Positions 45,446 through 57,971 of a DNA stretch of 64,000 bases are shown piece by piece (positions within the stretch are counted from its first letter, which is position 1; each line of letters begins with the position of its first letter). Under the pieces are notes generated by a model. It was not told the origin of the DNA and ran no database searches. It saw only the letters and a program-made list of their open reading frames with translations. The translations under genes and the position numbers were made by a program. The stretch comes from Siphonodentalium dalli. Taxonomy: Eukaryota > Mollusca > Scaphopoda > Gadilida > Siphonodentaliidae. The stretch is taken from contig CP136064.1 in NCBI GenBank assembly GCA_032622095.1, positions 147,686,864 through 147,750,863 on the forward strand, read 5' to 3'.

Positions 45446-47090
45446 AATTCCTGGCAGATTTTGAGAAAATCCATTTTGAAATACCAGGTAATTTTAACGT
45501 ATGTTGAAAAGTTGTAAAAAGCGTGGCTCAGAAAGTACTCATACATGGCAAAAGATGTCGGAATGGTTGGTCTACACGACTTTATGCATTGTTCACTTCG
45601 GAAATGTCGAATTTCGCGGGGGCGTGACCAAACGTTAACACTGTGGCCTAATTTAGTTCATTCTAACCTAAAGCACAAACAATCGAGTTTTTCGTATCTC
45701 GGCTATATACATGGATGACGAAGAAACATTGTAGAATATCACGTCATTGATTTGCGAAACATATATAGTTAGGCATTACATTACACCAGAATTTGGATTT
45801 TATGTCCATTTTTCGCGATGTTCATGGGCAATATTTGTGCATTATGACCTCAGATGTATCGCCACCTTCTACATGCAACCGAACAAGCGAACCATACACA
45901 AAGGTGTATTCGTCGGGTGCATTCAACAACCAGCTTCCCGATGTGTCAACGTAATGCCAACATTGCTAAAACTAATGGACTTCTGCTTGATCGTCCACTT
46001 TATCTTTTCCGGCACAGTTCGTTAGTTGCGTAATGATTAAATAATGGATGTACGTATATAGAAGATTGATTGGTGTCTATTAGATGAGAACAAGACACAA
46101 CGAGGCATCATATTCTCAGGACACATGCACTCTCTTGTCTCGGGGCACTGAACTCGTCACGTTCGCTTGTCCAAAATTTTAAATAACTTTCGCGATTCTC
46201 ACCGCAACCATGCATCATTGAACAGATAAATTACTTGGCTGGCTTTCTCGGTATGGCTAGCTTGGAGATCGGGGAAAAATAAATATAACTGTGGACCAAG
46301 ACATAACAACTTACCGTCATGAAACAAGAGGCTACCTTAACTGGACATGAAGATTGGTATCAAATAAATTTAACTGGTGAGACGTAACAGCTTATACATC
46401 CCACACCATAAGCTACATATTTACATAGCCCGTCTATGTTACACTAAATCGTGGTCGGTTATTTGTCAATTGTCAATTGGTCCATCATTTTTATTTATAA
46501 CGCACAGACCGAAACACGAACACCGGAACACGTCACAAATTGTTGACCTAAGCTGACATAATCACTAAAAGCGGGCAGCAGAATAATTGGGCGTGCTTTT
46601 CAAAGTTCAGCCGAATTGCATCTGAAGCCAGTTATTAAAATCGAACACGTTTATATCGTTGCCAAGTGCTTGGAAATCTTATATTGGGCTGACGTAATGT
46701 GCTGCGTGGGCTAGTCTCAAATTCTCGATAGATTTTGTGAAAATAAATATGAATACATTCAGCTTATTTATGGGAATAAATCATCATAAATCATTATAAA
46801 TATAAGAAATTAATGTATGGTGTGTGTGTGTGTGTGTTTTCGCGGTTTACACTAAATGTGCCTCCAACGACCATAGCGCCGTAAACCTCAATAACACACA
46901 CACTACATTCATTTCTTGAATAAAACAAAATTAACATACAAACGGCGGCGTGCATGTGATGAGTATATATGAAGATGATCAGAAAGCGTGCTTTCGCAAA
47001 CGGAACGACAAAAAAATCATTCAAGTTGTTTAAATAAAAACAATCATATCAACTTCCACTTATCTCTGAAAGCTGATATTAGGTATCTAT
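45446..47090. other. Unassigned sequence
   Basis: No supported gene; the 92-codon frame at 45747-46025 has no recognisable feature. A (GT)n tract lies at 46819-46838. Confidence 0.5.
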
Positions 47091-47111
47091 ATATATATAT
47101 ATAAGATGTTA

Positions 47112-47350
47112 TTTTGGCTGTATAATGAGACCTTTCACGGCTTTTGGCCGATCTTCAGGTTAACGCCATTTTATTATTCTAATTATTTCTATTGTGACGT
47201 CACTGCCGGAAGGTGGGTGTGTGACCGTCGAGATTATATGATAGAGGTTAGTCCCGGAAGTGACGTCACAATAGAAATAATTAGAATAATAAAATGGCGT
47301 GAACCTGAAGATCGGCCAAAACCCGTGAAAGGCCTCGTTATACAGCTAAA
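47112..47350. repeat. Hairpin MITE-like element with ~97-bp arms
   Basis: The left arm runs from TTTTGGCTGTATAATGAGAC to TTGTGACGTCAC; the right arm is its near-perfect reverse complement, ending GTTATACAGCTAAAA. Each arm contains TGACGTCA, a CRE/ATF-type octamer. The centre is about 40 bp. The 88-codon frame across it is a by-product. Confidence 0.85.
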
Positions 47351-47568
47351 AAAAATTGTTTATGTTTATTAACATCTCACCCATATATATATTACTGTAC
47401 GTTTGAACTTTCAACCATTCAATATATATATAGAATAGAATAAATTATACTTTATTCAGCAATGTATATCAACAATAATTAATGTAAACACAATATTTTC
47501 TTTTTAACATATCACACTATACATTACAGGGAGGTTCCATGACCATACGGTTGTCTTCCTGCTGACAA

Positions 47569-47786
47569 GGAACGCTCTTTGTTGTTCATATTTGCCCCTT
47601 TAAGTCGTCTGAAGTCAACGGCATCTAACTCTCGACACTCTATGGGTCAATTTACCCCCATGTTTCAATTTTCATAGACCAAATTGAACCATTTTGGTTT
47701 TAAGACATCTGATGTCAACGGGACCTATCTAATAAGATTTTCCAGGTTACCTCTATAAACACATTTTCAGATCAGTGCACGCCGCA
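47569..47786 (+). repeat. Solo arm fragment of the 17380-18393 foldback element
   Basis: Matches ~17980-18235 with an internal deletion: GTCAACGGCATCTAACTCT, TTTACCCCCATGTTTCAATT, AAGACATCTGATGTCAACGG and CCTATCTAATAAGATTTT. It lies in the 3' part of the LINE, so it inserted after the LINE did. Confidence 0.75.
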
Positions 47787-47808
47787 TTAAGATTAATATT
47801 AATCAAGG

Positions 47809-49330
47809 TTAAGGTGAATCCATGACACCTGGATAACAATCCCGACAATACAATTTTATACATTGGACCTTGTCTAGATATGATTCAAGTTGTTCCGGTA
47901 TGATATGTCTTTTGAAATTAGAACGTGGTAAAAGGGATCTCAAGGAAACATCAATGAATCTCCAATGTTTTGGAAACTTGTGTAGCGGAAGCCTATCACT
48001 GAATGCAGTTCTAGACATAGTTTCATATATATTACCACTTTTTCTAGTTATTGTGTTTTGGTTGTTGATTATATGATAAGAGTCCAGAAGCGGAAAGGGT
48101 AAAATATTATTTGTCCAATCATGCACATACTGATAAATCCTTAATTTGTACAAATCAATAGCTTTTAGTATATTACTTTGCTTAAAAAGTGGTTCAGTGT
48201 GACTGTTGTATCTTGCATTATTAATAACTCGGATTGCTCTTTTCTGAAGCACTATTAACTTATTGAACAAATGTGAATTACCCCATATTTCGATTCCAAA
48301 TATTAAGTGGCTCTGAATAAGAGAGTGGTACAGCATACGCACTCTTTTAGTGGAAGCAATTTCTTTACTCTGTTCATTGCATATAAAGCTCTAGATATTC
48401 TTGTTGAGACCACTTCCACATGATGCTTAAATGATAAATGTTCATCAACATTGTTACCAAGAAATTTGACTGATTTGTCTACACAGTTGTCGCCAATTCT
48501 GTCTATTGGATGGTTATCTATTACACGATGGTGGTTGTTACTGTTATATTTACACCAGCTGGCTCAAAATAGTATATATTTTGTTTTCTTTGCATTCAAT
48601 GAAAGTTTATTAGCCTTACACCAGTTACTTAGGTGATTCAACTGAATATTAGTATTTCTGAAAAGACGTCAAATGTCAGAATGAGAAGAGTAAACGGTTG
48701 TGTCATCTGCGAATGAAAGCAGGGAAGTTCGGTACTTCTAAACATATCATTCACATATATTAAAACAGTATGGGTCCTAGCACAGATCATTGAGGAACCC
48801 CAGTATTTATTTGTATCTTTGATGACACTATCCCATCTAAATCTACATACTGCATTTTGTTTTCTAAATAACTTTGACATCATCTTTTAAAGTTGCCTCT
48901 GACTCCATAATATTCAAATTTTGTTAAAAGTATATCATGATTAATGGTATCAAAAGCTTTGGAGAAGTCAATCAATGTTACTAGTGTACAATCCTTAGTG
49001 TTCTTGTCATTGTGTAATGGTACATCATTTAGAAGTCTAATGATGTGATGAATAGTAGAACGATTTTTACGGAAATCGTATTGATCTTGATAAAATTTGT
49101 AATTGATATACTTTGCCAATCGCCCACAAACTACATTCACTAGGATATTTGAAAAAATTTAATTATGCTAATCGACCTGTAATTTTCTATAGCATTGTTT
49201 TCATTGGATTTAAATAAGGAATAACTCATGTTACTTTCATTTCAGTGGGAACTAGACCTTCATCCATGAATAAATTAATGATGTGACCTAGTGGTACCGA
49301 TATCTCATTCACAGTTTTCTTTAACAGGTT
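47809..49330 (-). pseudogene. Reverse transcriptase and C-terminal region of the LINE (broken)
   Basis: RT landmarks in order on the minus strand: NLLKKTVNEISVPLGHIINL (~49325-49270), QYDFRKNRSTIHHIIRLLND (~49085-49025), LIDFSKAFDTINHDIL (~48985-48935), and the catalytic SFADDTTVYSSHSDI with FADD codons at 48702-48716. Then come SVKFLGNNVDEHLSFKHHVE, ALYAMNRVKKLLP, and the C-terminal LIQSHLIFGIEIWGNS...LQKRAIRVINNARYNSHTEP (48342-47809). These match the jockey/CR1 group. Stops and frameshifts separate the blocks. Product if intact: RNA-dependent DNA polymerase for target-primed reverse transcription. Confidence 0.85.
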
Positions 49331-49997
49331 TGCAGTTATTTCATTATTGTCTTAACTTGTTTTATTTTTCATTTTGCCTATGATCACATTCAATTCCTCT
49401 GGTGTTGTTGATTTCAAAAACATACTATTTGTAGAGGGCTCATTTAAATAGCTATTAAAATCAAGTATTGATTTTTTTTTTTTTATCTGACTCGCGATTG
49501 ACAATATTAGAAAAGTATTCATTGAAAGCTTCAGCTATTTGGCGTCTATTATTTACTTGTCTGCTATCAATATTAAAGCTCTGACGAAACTGAGATTTGC
49601 TATTCTTGTGCTGGATTACTTCCTTCAAAATCTCCCAAGTTTGTTTAATATTGTTTTTATGGGTATCTAGAATGTTACCATAGTAGTCCCGTTTAATATA
49701 TATTTTAACACAATTAAAATATCTGCAATAAATGTTGTTGTTATTTCTCGAAAGAATGTTCCAAAATAATCGCTAACATCAGTTAACATTATTCCTGTTT
49801 GAAATTCATCATTAGGATCATTGGCAAGTATTTGGTCAATCAGAGTTACCGAGTATGATGTGACTCTTGCAGGTCTAAGAATGGTTGGCCTAAAGCCATC
49901 AGCAAATATTGCTTCAATGAATTAATTTTTTTTACTGTGTTGACCAAATTTCAAGAGGTCTATATTGTAGTCTTCCATTAAAAAAACCTTTTTGTGT

Positions 49998-50607
49998 TCA
50001 GTGTTTGTGTTCAGAATTAATTTTGCCCATGAGGTCTTTGATTGTTACAATACATTGATCTATATCAGCCTTCGGTTGAGTATTAGGTCTGTATATGATA
50101 CCTACAATATACGGTTTTTTATGTCGTTCCATAATTTCAACAAATAATGATTCAAAGATATGCGGAAGAAATACTGATTTTATTATATCCCTAATTTTAT
50201 AATTCAAATCAGACCTACTATAAATTCCAATTCCTCCCCTTGGGTCATTATCATCAGGTCTACATTTCCTCCGAAGTGGATTATATCCATCTAGTGGGAA
50301 ACTAGTGTTGTCCAGTGTTCTAAATATTTCTGTTAATCCTATAAAACCAAATTTATTTTTGTGTTATTTAGTAATTCATACATAAGTGAACTGAAAGCAT
50401 CCCAGTTAGAATTTAAGCTTTGACAATTCAAGTTAAATAAAGAGACTTGACTCTTAATTTTAGGGAAAATACTATAGTAGTCTTCTGGTGAGTAATATTT
50501 AGTTTGAGGCAACCCATTTATAGGGTTATCACTAAATTCCACTTGTTGATCATTGGTTTGTGTCTTATATACTAAAGTCAAATTTTACACTTGTTGGTAT
50601 CAGCCAT
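49998..50607 (-). pseudogene. APE-type endonuclease domain of the LINE (broken)
   Basis: The minus-strand start MADTNKCK (50607) shifts into the frame of TLVYKTQTNDQQVEF, followed by SLFNLNCQSLNSNWDAFSSL, the usual beginning of an endonuclease/exonuclease/phosphatase fold. After a shift come PRGGIGIYSRSDLNYKIRD and FVEIMERHKKPYIVGIIYRP, with the xGxIYRP motif typical of these endonucleases. In active elements this domain nicks the target DNA. At least two frameshifts are present. Confidence 0.75.
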
Positions 50608-50910
50608 TATTGAAAAAATACAAAAAATGTGAGTAAATGCAGATCATATGAAAAAGCAGTAGTTATGATCCGTTTAATGGTAAGAGAGTTTATTTATTTA
50701 TTTTTTTTTATATTTTTTTTTAATAGAAAATATGAATATGAACAATATAATGATCACAACGAACATAACCGTTTGGCTTACACTCAACAAAAAGTATATG
50801 CTATCATTCACTTTCTCACATTCTCTTGCACTCACATTCATTCACTCAGTAACCACTTTAAAACAATGAACATAGCAAAACAAATTAATGTTTTGTTTCA
50901 ATTCAATAAA

Positions 50911-51960
50911 CTAATTTTTTTTTTATTATACACATATTTTGATAATGGAGTATATGTCCCTGTCCGATTTTAATTTCTTCGAAGAAAAAGAAATAATATT
51001 ATGATTAGGGAGTCTTATCTTTGTCTTTCAATAATCCCAATAGTAGACCCCAGTCTTTTACAAAAAGATGACTTTTGAAATTCACCTTTGGTGCAAACTG
51101 CTCTGCCTTTAATTGGTGTATTATCATTCTGATGGCTCCTTCAGTAGTGAGTTCACAATTTGCAAATTTATTATTATAGATATATCTCTTTAATATCAGA
51201 TTTAAATAATTCAAGGTATAATTTTCTTTTCCAGAAATCCCTAAAATAAAGGTAGAAGCAGATTTTGTCAGCCTAACTCCATAAGTTAAGAACCAATTTG
51301 ACATTTTTTCATAAAAAAAACTTTACTTTGGGGCAGTCCCAGAATATGTGCTTAATTGTTCCATCGTCAGCATTACATCGCTGACATAAACTATTATCTG
51401 TGATCTTGATCTTTTTCAAATAATGATTTGTACTGAGGATTCTATTCAAAATTCGATACTGTAACCAGCATAGATTACTATATTTGGTAGTCTGAAATGG
51501 GATTGTGAAGATTTGTTCACAGTACTGGTCATTCATGGACTGAATTGTAAGTTCATTTGCCTATTTTTCAATTGGTTTTGTGGACTTTTCAAGATTTCTT
51601 GAGATAACATTGTATATATCCATGGCTCCTTTTTTAGATTAAAAAAGAATGGCAATTTATTGTGGGATATAAGGTCTGCAAGGAATTTTTAATTTATCAA
51701 TTGGAAATATCAAAAGTCAGTTCTGCTTGTTTCTTCATAGCATGCAATGTAAGAAAATCAGTTTTTACTCCATACTTGTCAAAAAGTGACTCTGGTGAAT
51801 GAAAAGCTCCATAATTTTTGACTAAATCTCGAAGATATACTATTCCCTTGGTCTTCCAATTTTTTTAATAAATCTGCTTTCCTTGTAATTTAAGTATGTT
51901 GTTATTCCAAATGCATCTAGAGAAAGTATTTTCTACACAACTCAATGGTATGTGGGTTAG
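50911..51960 (-). mobile_element. 3' part of a second LINE (L1/Tx1-like), 5'-truncated
   Basis: A minus-strand coding trace of about 300 codons ends LLGLLKDKDKTP at 51005 and is followed by a short UTR and an A-rich tail at 50911-50921. It lies immediately 5' of the jockey/CR1-like element, in the same orientation, and has a different C-terminal architecture, so it is a separate insertion. Its 5' end fades near 51960. Confidence 0.75.
51005..51960 (-). pseudogene. C-terminal region of an L1/Tx1-like LINE polyprotein
   Basis: Blocks on the minus strand: FSRCIWNNNILKLQGKQIY (~51925-51865), WKTKGIVYLRDLVKNYGAFH and SPESLFDKYGVKTDF (~51860-51755), HAMKKQAELTF (~51745-51710), YSNLCWLQYRILNRILSTNH and NSLCQRCNADDGTIKHIFWD (51536-51310), then NYLNLILKRYIYNNKFANCE near the end. 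The CxxC...HxxxxC zinc-knuckle and the following NxLxLxxKxYIY segment are typical of L1/Tx1-type LINE C-termini. No polymerase domain remains in this copy. Confidence 0.75.
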
Positions 51961-52280
51961 CAATATTATAATAATTAATAAGCTCAGAGTCAGAAAATCA
52001 ACATAAAATATAATGAGAAAAAAAACAACATTTGGTAACCCACCATACAGGTATGTTGCGTAAAACGCACCATATATCCTTTTGCTCCAACCCAGAATTC
52101 AGCCATCAGTGAAGTATGCTAATTATAACACAGGCATCTGGGGAAATCCTCCATCCAACAGTACTAAACCATTAATGGTTCAACAGCACTATTTGAAAGA
52201 AAAATTCCAGATGCCTGTGAATTATATAATATGTATAGTGTAACTGACTATAAATAAACTCTCTATCTAAATTAACATTA

Positions 52281-52480
52281 TGAATGACTGAAAGTGAGAC
52301 GGTGCACCACTCAGACAGTATACATGTCATCTCTATTTGGAAATGGAAATAATTAAAAATGATTTATATATTTTTATCAACCTTCTAAATTAAAATGTCA
52401 GAAAGATAATAATACTTAAAGTGAGATGGTGCACTCCACAGACGATAGAATTTCGATCACAATGGAATAAGTAAAAATGT
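52281..52480 (+). repeat. Two-copy direct repeat, ~120 bp
   Basis: GAAAGTGAGACGGTGCACCA and TTAAAGTGAGATGGTGCACT each continue into an ATGGAAATAA/ATGGAATAAG-TAAAAATG end. It directly precedes the opposed arrays. Confidence 0.55.
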
Positions 52481-52539
52481 TTGTTATTCAGGATACAAGT
52501 TTGATATTTGGTACAAATATATACTTTATTACATGACAA

Positions 52540-54255
52540 ATGTACTTTATTATGGCAAAACACACACCCTAGATGGTATTTGATATGGCAGCTATTGTAT
52601 ATATAGACAGATATAATATCACTCTGTCCACACGCAGATGGAATTCTTAAAAAATAAGTCATCACGAGAACCGCTATTAACGTTGACTATGCTAGTTTCG
52701 GTGTTTTGACTATATTATGCAAAAACACACCCACAGATGATATTTGATATGGCAGATATTGATAATATTGACAGACATATTATCATTACGTCATAAAATC
52801 ACCAAAGGCAGCTGGGATTCGAATAAGTAGGTCATCGCGAAACCCGTTATTAACGTTGACTATTCTAGTTTCGGTGTTTTGCCTTTATTGTGGCAAAACA
52901 CACCCCCTAGATGGTATTTGATATGGCTGCTGTATTAATATAGACAGATATAACATCACTTGGTCACAAAATCGTCACATGCAGCTGGAATTCTTAGAAC
53001 TAGGACATCATGAGACCCGTTATTAACGTTCACTGTGCTAATGTTTTGCCTATATTATGACAAAACACACGCCCTAGATGGTATTTGATACGGCAGATAT
53101 TGTCAATACAGACAGATTTAATATCAATATGTCATAAAGTCAACACACGCAGCTGGAATTCTTAGAAATAGGTCATCATATGTCATATTATGGCAAAACA
53201 CCACCCAGGGGGGATTTTCCGGGCACGTATGCCGGGGTGGGTGGGTGGTCGATGGGACCAACAACAAAATTTCCGCAACTCAAACTATTGTTTTATACAT
53301 GTCTTTTTGACTGTTTTTGTAATGAGTTTGGCTTAAAACACCTTAGAGAATAAGAGAAATAATGTATTTCTAACTGCTAAACTGACTGCAGGCATTTATC
53401 GTATTGTATTTTGTTGCAAATGGTTGACAATCCCAGCTGTCAACCAAGGTAAATTCAAACATAAATTTCGTAACGACAATTTTTTAAAGAAAGACTGTCT
53501 TAATATCTTATATTAAACCAAGCTAATCAAATATACACACCTGTAATAAAATAAACTGACAGAAGACTTATTCAGTTTTGTATTACAGGAGGGTTTAGCT
53601 GATTAGTTTTATTCAATAACTCAACAGTGTGTTTCGCGATAGTATAGACAAAACACAAAACATAGCATAGTAAACATTAATACCGGTGCTCGTGATGACC
53701 TAGTTATACGCATCCCAGATGAATGTTGCGATTTTATGACGCAATGATATTATATCTGTCTATATTAACAATATCTACAATATCATATACCATCTAGGGG
53801 TGTGTTTTGCCACAATATATCCCAAAACATCGAAAATAACATAGTCAAAGTTAACAACGGGTCTCTTGATGACCTAGTTCTACGAATTCCAGCTGCCTGT
53901 GGCGATTTTATGATGTAGTTATATTATATTTATCTATATGTACAATATCTGCCATATCAGATACCATCTAGCGGGTGTGTTTCGCGATAATATAGGCAAA
54001 ACACAAAACATAGCATAGTAAGCATTAATAACGGTTCTCGTGATGACCTGGTTATACGCATCCCAGCTGAATGATGCGATTCTATGACGCCATTATATTA
54101 TATCTGTCTATAATAACAATATCTGCCGTATCAAATATACCATCTAGGGGGGGGGGTGTTTTGCCATAATATAGGCAAAACATCGAAAATTAGCATAGTC
54201 AACGTTAATAACGGGTCTCGTGATGACATAGTTATGTGAATCCCAGCTGCGTATA
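52540..54255. mobile_element. Foldback-like element: opposed arrays of a ~166-bp unit
   Basis: Forward copies are marked by CAAAACACACCCCCTAGATG followed by GTATTTGATATGGC, with starts near 52554, 52719, 52892, 53059 and 53192 (spacings 165, 173, 167, 133). Reverse copies (CCATCTAGGGGTGTGTTTTG) are near 53616, 53801, 53971 and 54141. Each unit includes AACCCGTTATTAACGTTGAC and CAGCTGGGATTC. The spacer 53215-53600 has a G-rich start (GGGGGGATTTTCCGGGCACG) and a small inverted repeat at 53519-53608 built on CTGTAATAAAA/TTTTGTATTACAG. No coding content. Confidence 0.85.
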
Positions 54256-56218
54256 TATTGTATATATATCATGCATATTGTTACCCAGCTTATTTCGAAA
54301 CCATCGAACCATCATTGAAAGAAGGCGATGAAGATCCAAGTTCCGACAATGATATGCATGTACATGTAGCTATATTGGCGAGGCGGAATTTTCTGCGATT
54401 GCAGTCAATCTGTATAGCTGGTCATTCGGGGATCACTTGGAATTTAAACAATCAAGTGTATTCGTATTCCCCTTCCTGAAAGTTCACGAACGGTGAACTC
54501 CAAGACGTGATCTGGAGCCGTCGTCTCGAACAAAACTAAGAGTCCAAGAGCAAGTGGAAACCTCGAACACATGCAGTGGCGGTGTGCTCGCAGGTCATTA
54601 TATTTAAGTCAGCGTTTTAGGAGATTGAGAAATGCAACACTGCGTTCTTAATGTTCGAATAGTCGGGATCAGATATGTCTCGGTAAATTTCAGGCCTTTA
54701 AATTACCCCAAATTCACGGCGTTTAACGATGTCCCCAAATTAAAGAGATGTCCCCAAATTAAAAAAGTTAAAATTTGAAGAAAAAAAATAAAAATATTTG
54801 TTTTATACAAATACACAATCTAAAATTGGATATATATCATATGTCAAATCTATTTAAAAGGGCAGGATTTATTAAAGTGATGAAATTTTTTCAGAAATGT
54901 AATAAAACTTCAATTAAACTAGTACAGGATGGAAATATATCTCATTCTATTGCGAGATATATGTACTGTTAGAAGCCATGCAAGATATTGCATTTCACGG
55001 GTTTAGATTTAAAAATTTCTCACGACGTGACGAACCATGGTCGGCACGCCGTGTCCGATATCCCCAAATTAGACCAATATAAAGGCCTGCTCTAATGCCA
55101 TTTCCGAGAGAGGTTTCAGCCAAATGCAATTGTTACTGGGAAAACATCAGGGATCGACAAAAGATGAGACTCTTGATAAACTAATTAGAATACGCATGTT
55201 TCCACTCCATTTGGACAACACATCCATCAATGAAATTATAAATATATTTGACAAGGACTTCAACAAAAACAGACATATTAAGTTACATTAGTTACAGTGA
55301 AACATTAAAGGGTAATGAAGTCATTATGAACACTAAATTTGGGCATTTTAATTTTTATGATTTATCATTATGGGACTATCTCATATTATATCCAACAAAA
55401 TGTATGCAATATATGGATAAATTTATGCCATGGATGATTGCAAAATACACTCATACAGGTGCTCTTTGAAAAAATGGAAACAACAAGATAATTTTAATGT
55501 AAATGAGTTATTCTTAAAGCACATGAGTGTATATGGCACTCATTCATTGCTCAATTTATTCATTTGTTGGCTGTATAAATCTTGTTGGGTCCTATAAAAT
55601 AAATGGCAATATTTAGTGTCCAGTACCCCTTTAAAACATCAGTTTTGCCTAGTTTAGTAGTTACAGTAGTTACTTGTTATTAGTTCAAAATAAAGGAAAT
55701 ACTGATTCTGTTGCTCAACACACGCAGTGTTTATGATCAACTTGATCTAAGTAATTGTGTAATGACTTTTAGATAAGATATACCTGTACAGTCAGTTTTG
55801 GCAACTGTAACTTAATATAATATATCTGTTTGTTGATGAGCCTATTTGAACTTTCTGGATTTAAATTTTCATTAAATATTTTCACCCTTTTTATGACCTG
55901 TTTGTGTGTGTATATACTAACTATTACTATATTGCTTCATTTGACCACAACATATCAACTTTCTAACTTTTTTCAGGTTCACATTTTAATTGGCAATACC
56001 CATGATCAGTATGTTGGTGGACTGCTTGGAGAAATTTCAAGCACCATACATCTATAAAATGGCTTTGTTGATGTCAAATGATCCAATATTCCCAAGTGGT
56101 CAATAAATATCAGATTGTAACTTACAAAACTTGAAAATATAAGGGTAATATAACATGCTGAATGCTTCAAAACCAACCAGATAGATTCCATTTTAGGCTT
56201 ACGTTTAAAAAAAATTAT
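54256..56218. other. Unassigned AT-rich sequence with recurring CCCCAAATTA motifs
   Basis: GATGTCCCCAAATTA or a close variant followed by AAAGGCCTG occurs at ~54730, ~54750, ~55065 and again at ~56298, so a dispersed repeat is present. A 73-codon frame at 54258-54479 (FETIEPSLKEGDEDPSSDND) follows an acceptor-like TTGTTACCCAG and might be an exon or transposase remnant, but no family was recognised. Confidence 0.45.
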
Positions 56219-56296
56219 CCCCGGGGGAAACCACCGGACCCCCTATAGTCAAAAGGGGGTACCGCCCTTCCGAACCAACCCCCGCGGTTTCCCGGA
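56219..56296. repeat. GC-rich imperfect palindrome
   Basis: CCCCGGGGGAAACCACCGG opposes CCCCGCGGTTTCCCGGAATG, with an inner GACCCCCTATAG / CAAAAGGGGG pair. It is unusually GC-rich for its surroundings. Confidence 0.6.
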
Positions 56297-56520
56297 ATGT
56301 CCCCAAATTAGGCTAATCTAAAGGCCTGCGGTAATCCTTCGTTTAGCGATAATATACCATAGTGATTATTTTCGCGTCTGAGCTGTTGGATTCAGTTGAC
56401 GAATCATAATTAGCGATGTGGTGCGGAACATAACATATTTGAACAACACAACAGAAACCGATCACCAACAAAATCAAAAACACGCCACCACATTGATTTC
56501 TCGTTTTACTTACTTGAAAT

Positions 56521-56585
56521 TTACTTCGACATTATGAAAGGGAACGGGTTCATCATTCCAGACTTCATCGTGTTCATGCCGCCGC
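56521..56585 (-). CDS. Possible host exon ending in stop, Met/Gly/Asn-rich (weak)
   Basis: On the minus strand, after an acceptor-like TCTCTGATTGAAG, two bases complete a codon. They are followed by GMNTMKSGMMNPFPFIMSK and TAA at 56521-56523. An alternative is an internal exon using the donor AA|GTAAAT two bases before the stop. The methionine/asparagine/glycine richness and the entry phase (two leading bases) are the same as in the exon at 12316-12434, so they could be alternative or related 3' exons. The segment is short and chance cannot be excluded. Confidence 0.25.
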
Positions 56586-57399
56586 CTTCAATCAGAGATA
56601 ATATTAGTTGGGAATCAAAGCATATCAAGAAAAGGGTTTAGTCTGATAAACACTAGCACCGTCATAACGTAGTATGGTGACCAGTTGCCGCATGCTATGT
56701 TTATGTAAAAACATTATACATACTAGTATGTGTTGGTTATTTGAGGTTTAGCGTAGTTTCAGTCGATAAACCATGTCATATCATGATGATGTCAGTTATG
56801 CGTGCTGCATGGTGGAGGAAAAACTACACAAAGGGTTAATTTTACTATGATAATTTCCCATCGCAAGTAGAAACCAATTGATTCTGGAAGCAACCGATAA
56901 ACACGTCCAGATACATGAATCAGGTTATATTCCATTTTGAGCGGTTATCGAAATCGAACCGTCTTCGCTACTGAATTGTGGTTTCTTATAAACTATATAC
57001 CTTAGTGGATGAGCCACCCGTAGTAAGGGTATACCGGGATCTGTATGGCTCACTTTTTTGTTCTTGTATACTTGGAACGCGTCCGAAATCACATATCTGG
57101 GCAAGTTTGACACGATACCACCACTAGTAAATATACCCGAAGGAATTAGACAAACCGGAAATATTCGAAAGGGACTGTCTTGTTAGAAATAAAACTTACT
57201 TCGCATTTAGTTTGTATAGTTTTGATTATTTAGACTAAGTAAAGAGTCATCAATTTTAAAACAGAAAATTAGACTAATGGAAAATAATGTTTGTGTATGA
57301 TGTCATGTGTGGTATGTAACATCAAATATTTTAAATTTGATAAAGCTAATGATGCAACATTATGCTTAATAAAAACTATGCTATTGTAAATGGAGGTAT

Positions 57400-57533
57400 G
57401 GAACCATGAACACATCTTTTAGAGATGTGCATTGTACAATGTAACATGTATGTCATCCTTTGAGACCAACACAAGTTGACACTTTCCTCACACCATATAT
57501 AGTAAATGTTTCTGAACTCTCGCCACACCCGGC
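57400..57533. repeat. Direct repeat, copy 1 (copy 2 at 58177-58300)
   Basis: ACCATGAACACATCTTT...GTGCATTGTACAATGTAACA...TGAGACCAA...TTGACACTTTCCTCACACCA...TCGCCACACCC matches 58177-58300 with about 80% identity, 777 bp apart in the same orientation. In copy 2 the minus strand has a good donor (GTGTGAG|GTAAGTG) that is mutated here. It could be a duplicated exon edge or simply a repeat. Confidence 0.6.
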
Positions 57534-57971
57534 GCATTTTATTTAAATTGGTGCTTAAAAAGTTAACCATGGCGTAAGTATTATATCTTATATTTGAGTC
57601 AAATTGTTGAGGAAAACCGAGTAATCTAATAATTATACCTTCTAATGTTTTCATGAACATTGTTTGTCTGTATCTTTTTAGTAGCTGAACATACAGACTC
57701 CATTTTGGGAGCATTTGTTCAACGTCGGAGGGACATTATGGGCATCTGTGTGGGCTTCGCGCACATTTTGACATTAGTCTGTTCATCGCCATCCACTTTT
57801 TCCGCTTCGCGCACACTTTCATCATTCAAACATTTAAATTTTGTAAAAAATATATTAATTTCTTTTTTTCGATTGAACTCCTTGCTCATTTTATTTATTT
57901 TTTCTTTAAATTATATTTTTTTAAATCATAGTTTTGAATTTAGAAACAAGTATTTTATTATTAAATTGACA

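Larger units (their letters stand above)
47433..50620 (-). mobile_element. Jockey/CR1-like non-LTR retrotransposon, decayed
   Basis: On the minus strand there is an N-terminal start (MADTNKCK at 50607), an endonuclease domain, a reverse transcriptase with an FADD box and a C-terminal region, then a 3' UTR ending AATAAAG...TTTATTCTATTCTA at 47433. The order and length (~2.8 kb coding trace) fit a nearly full-length ORF2. Frameshifts and stops occur in every domain, so it is inactive. A ~220-bp arm of the 17380-18393 foldback element sits in its 3' UTR. No ORF1 was found. Confidence 0.85.

Noticed and set aside
57376-57714. 112-codon minus-strand frame as a gene
   Set aside because: Partly covered by a direct repeat whose second copy is not open; no motif recognised.
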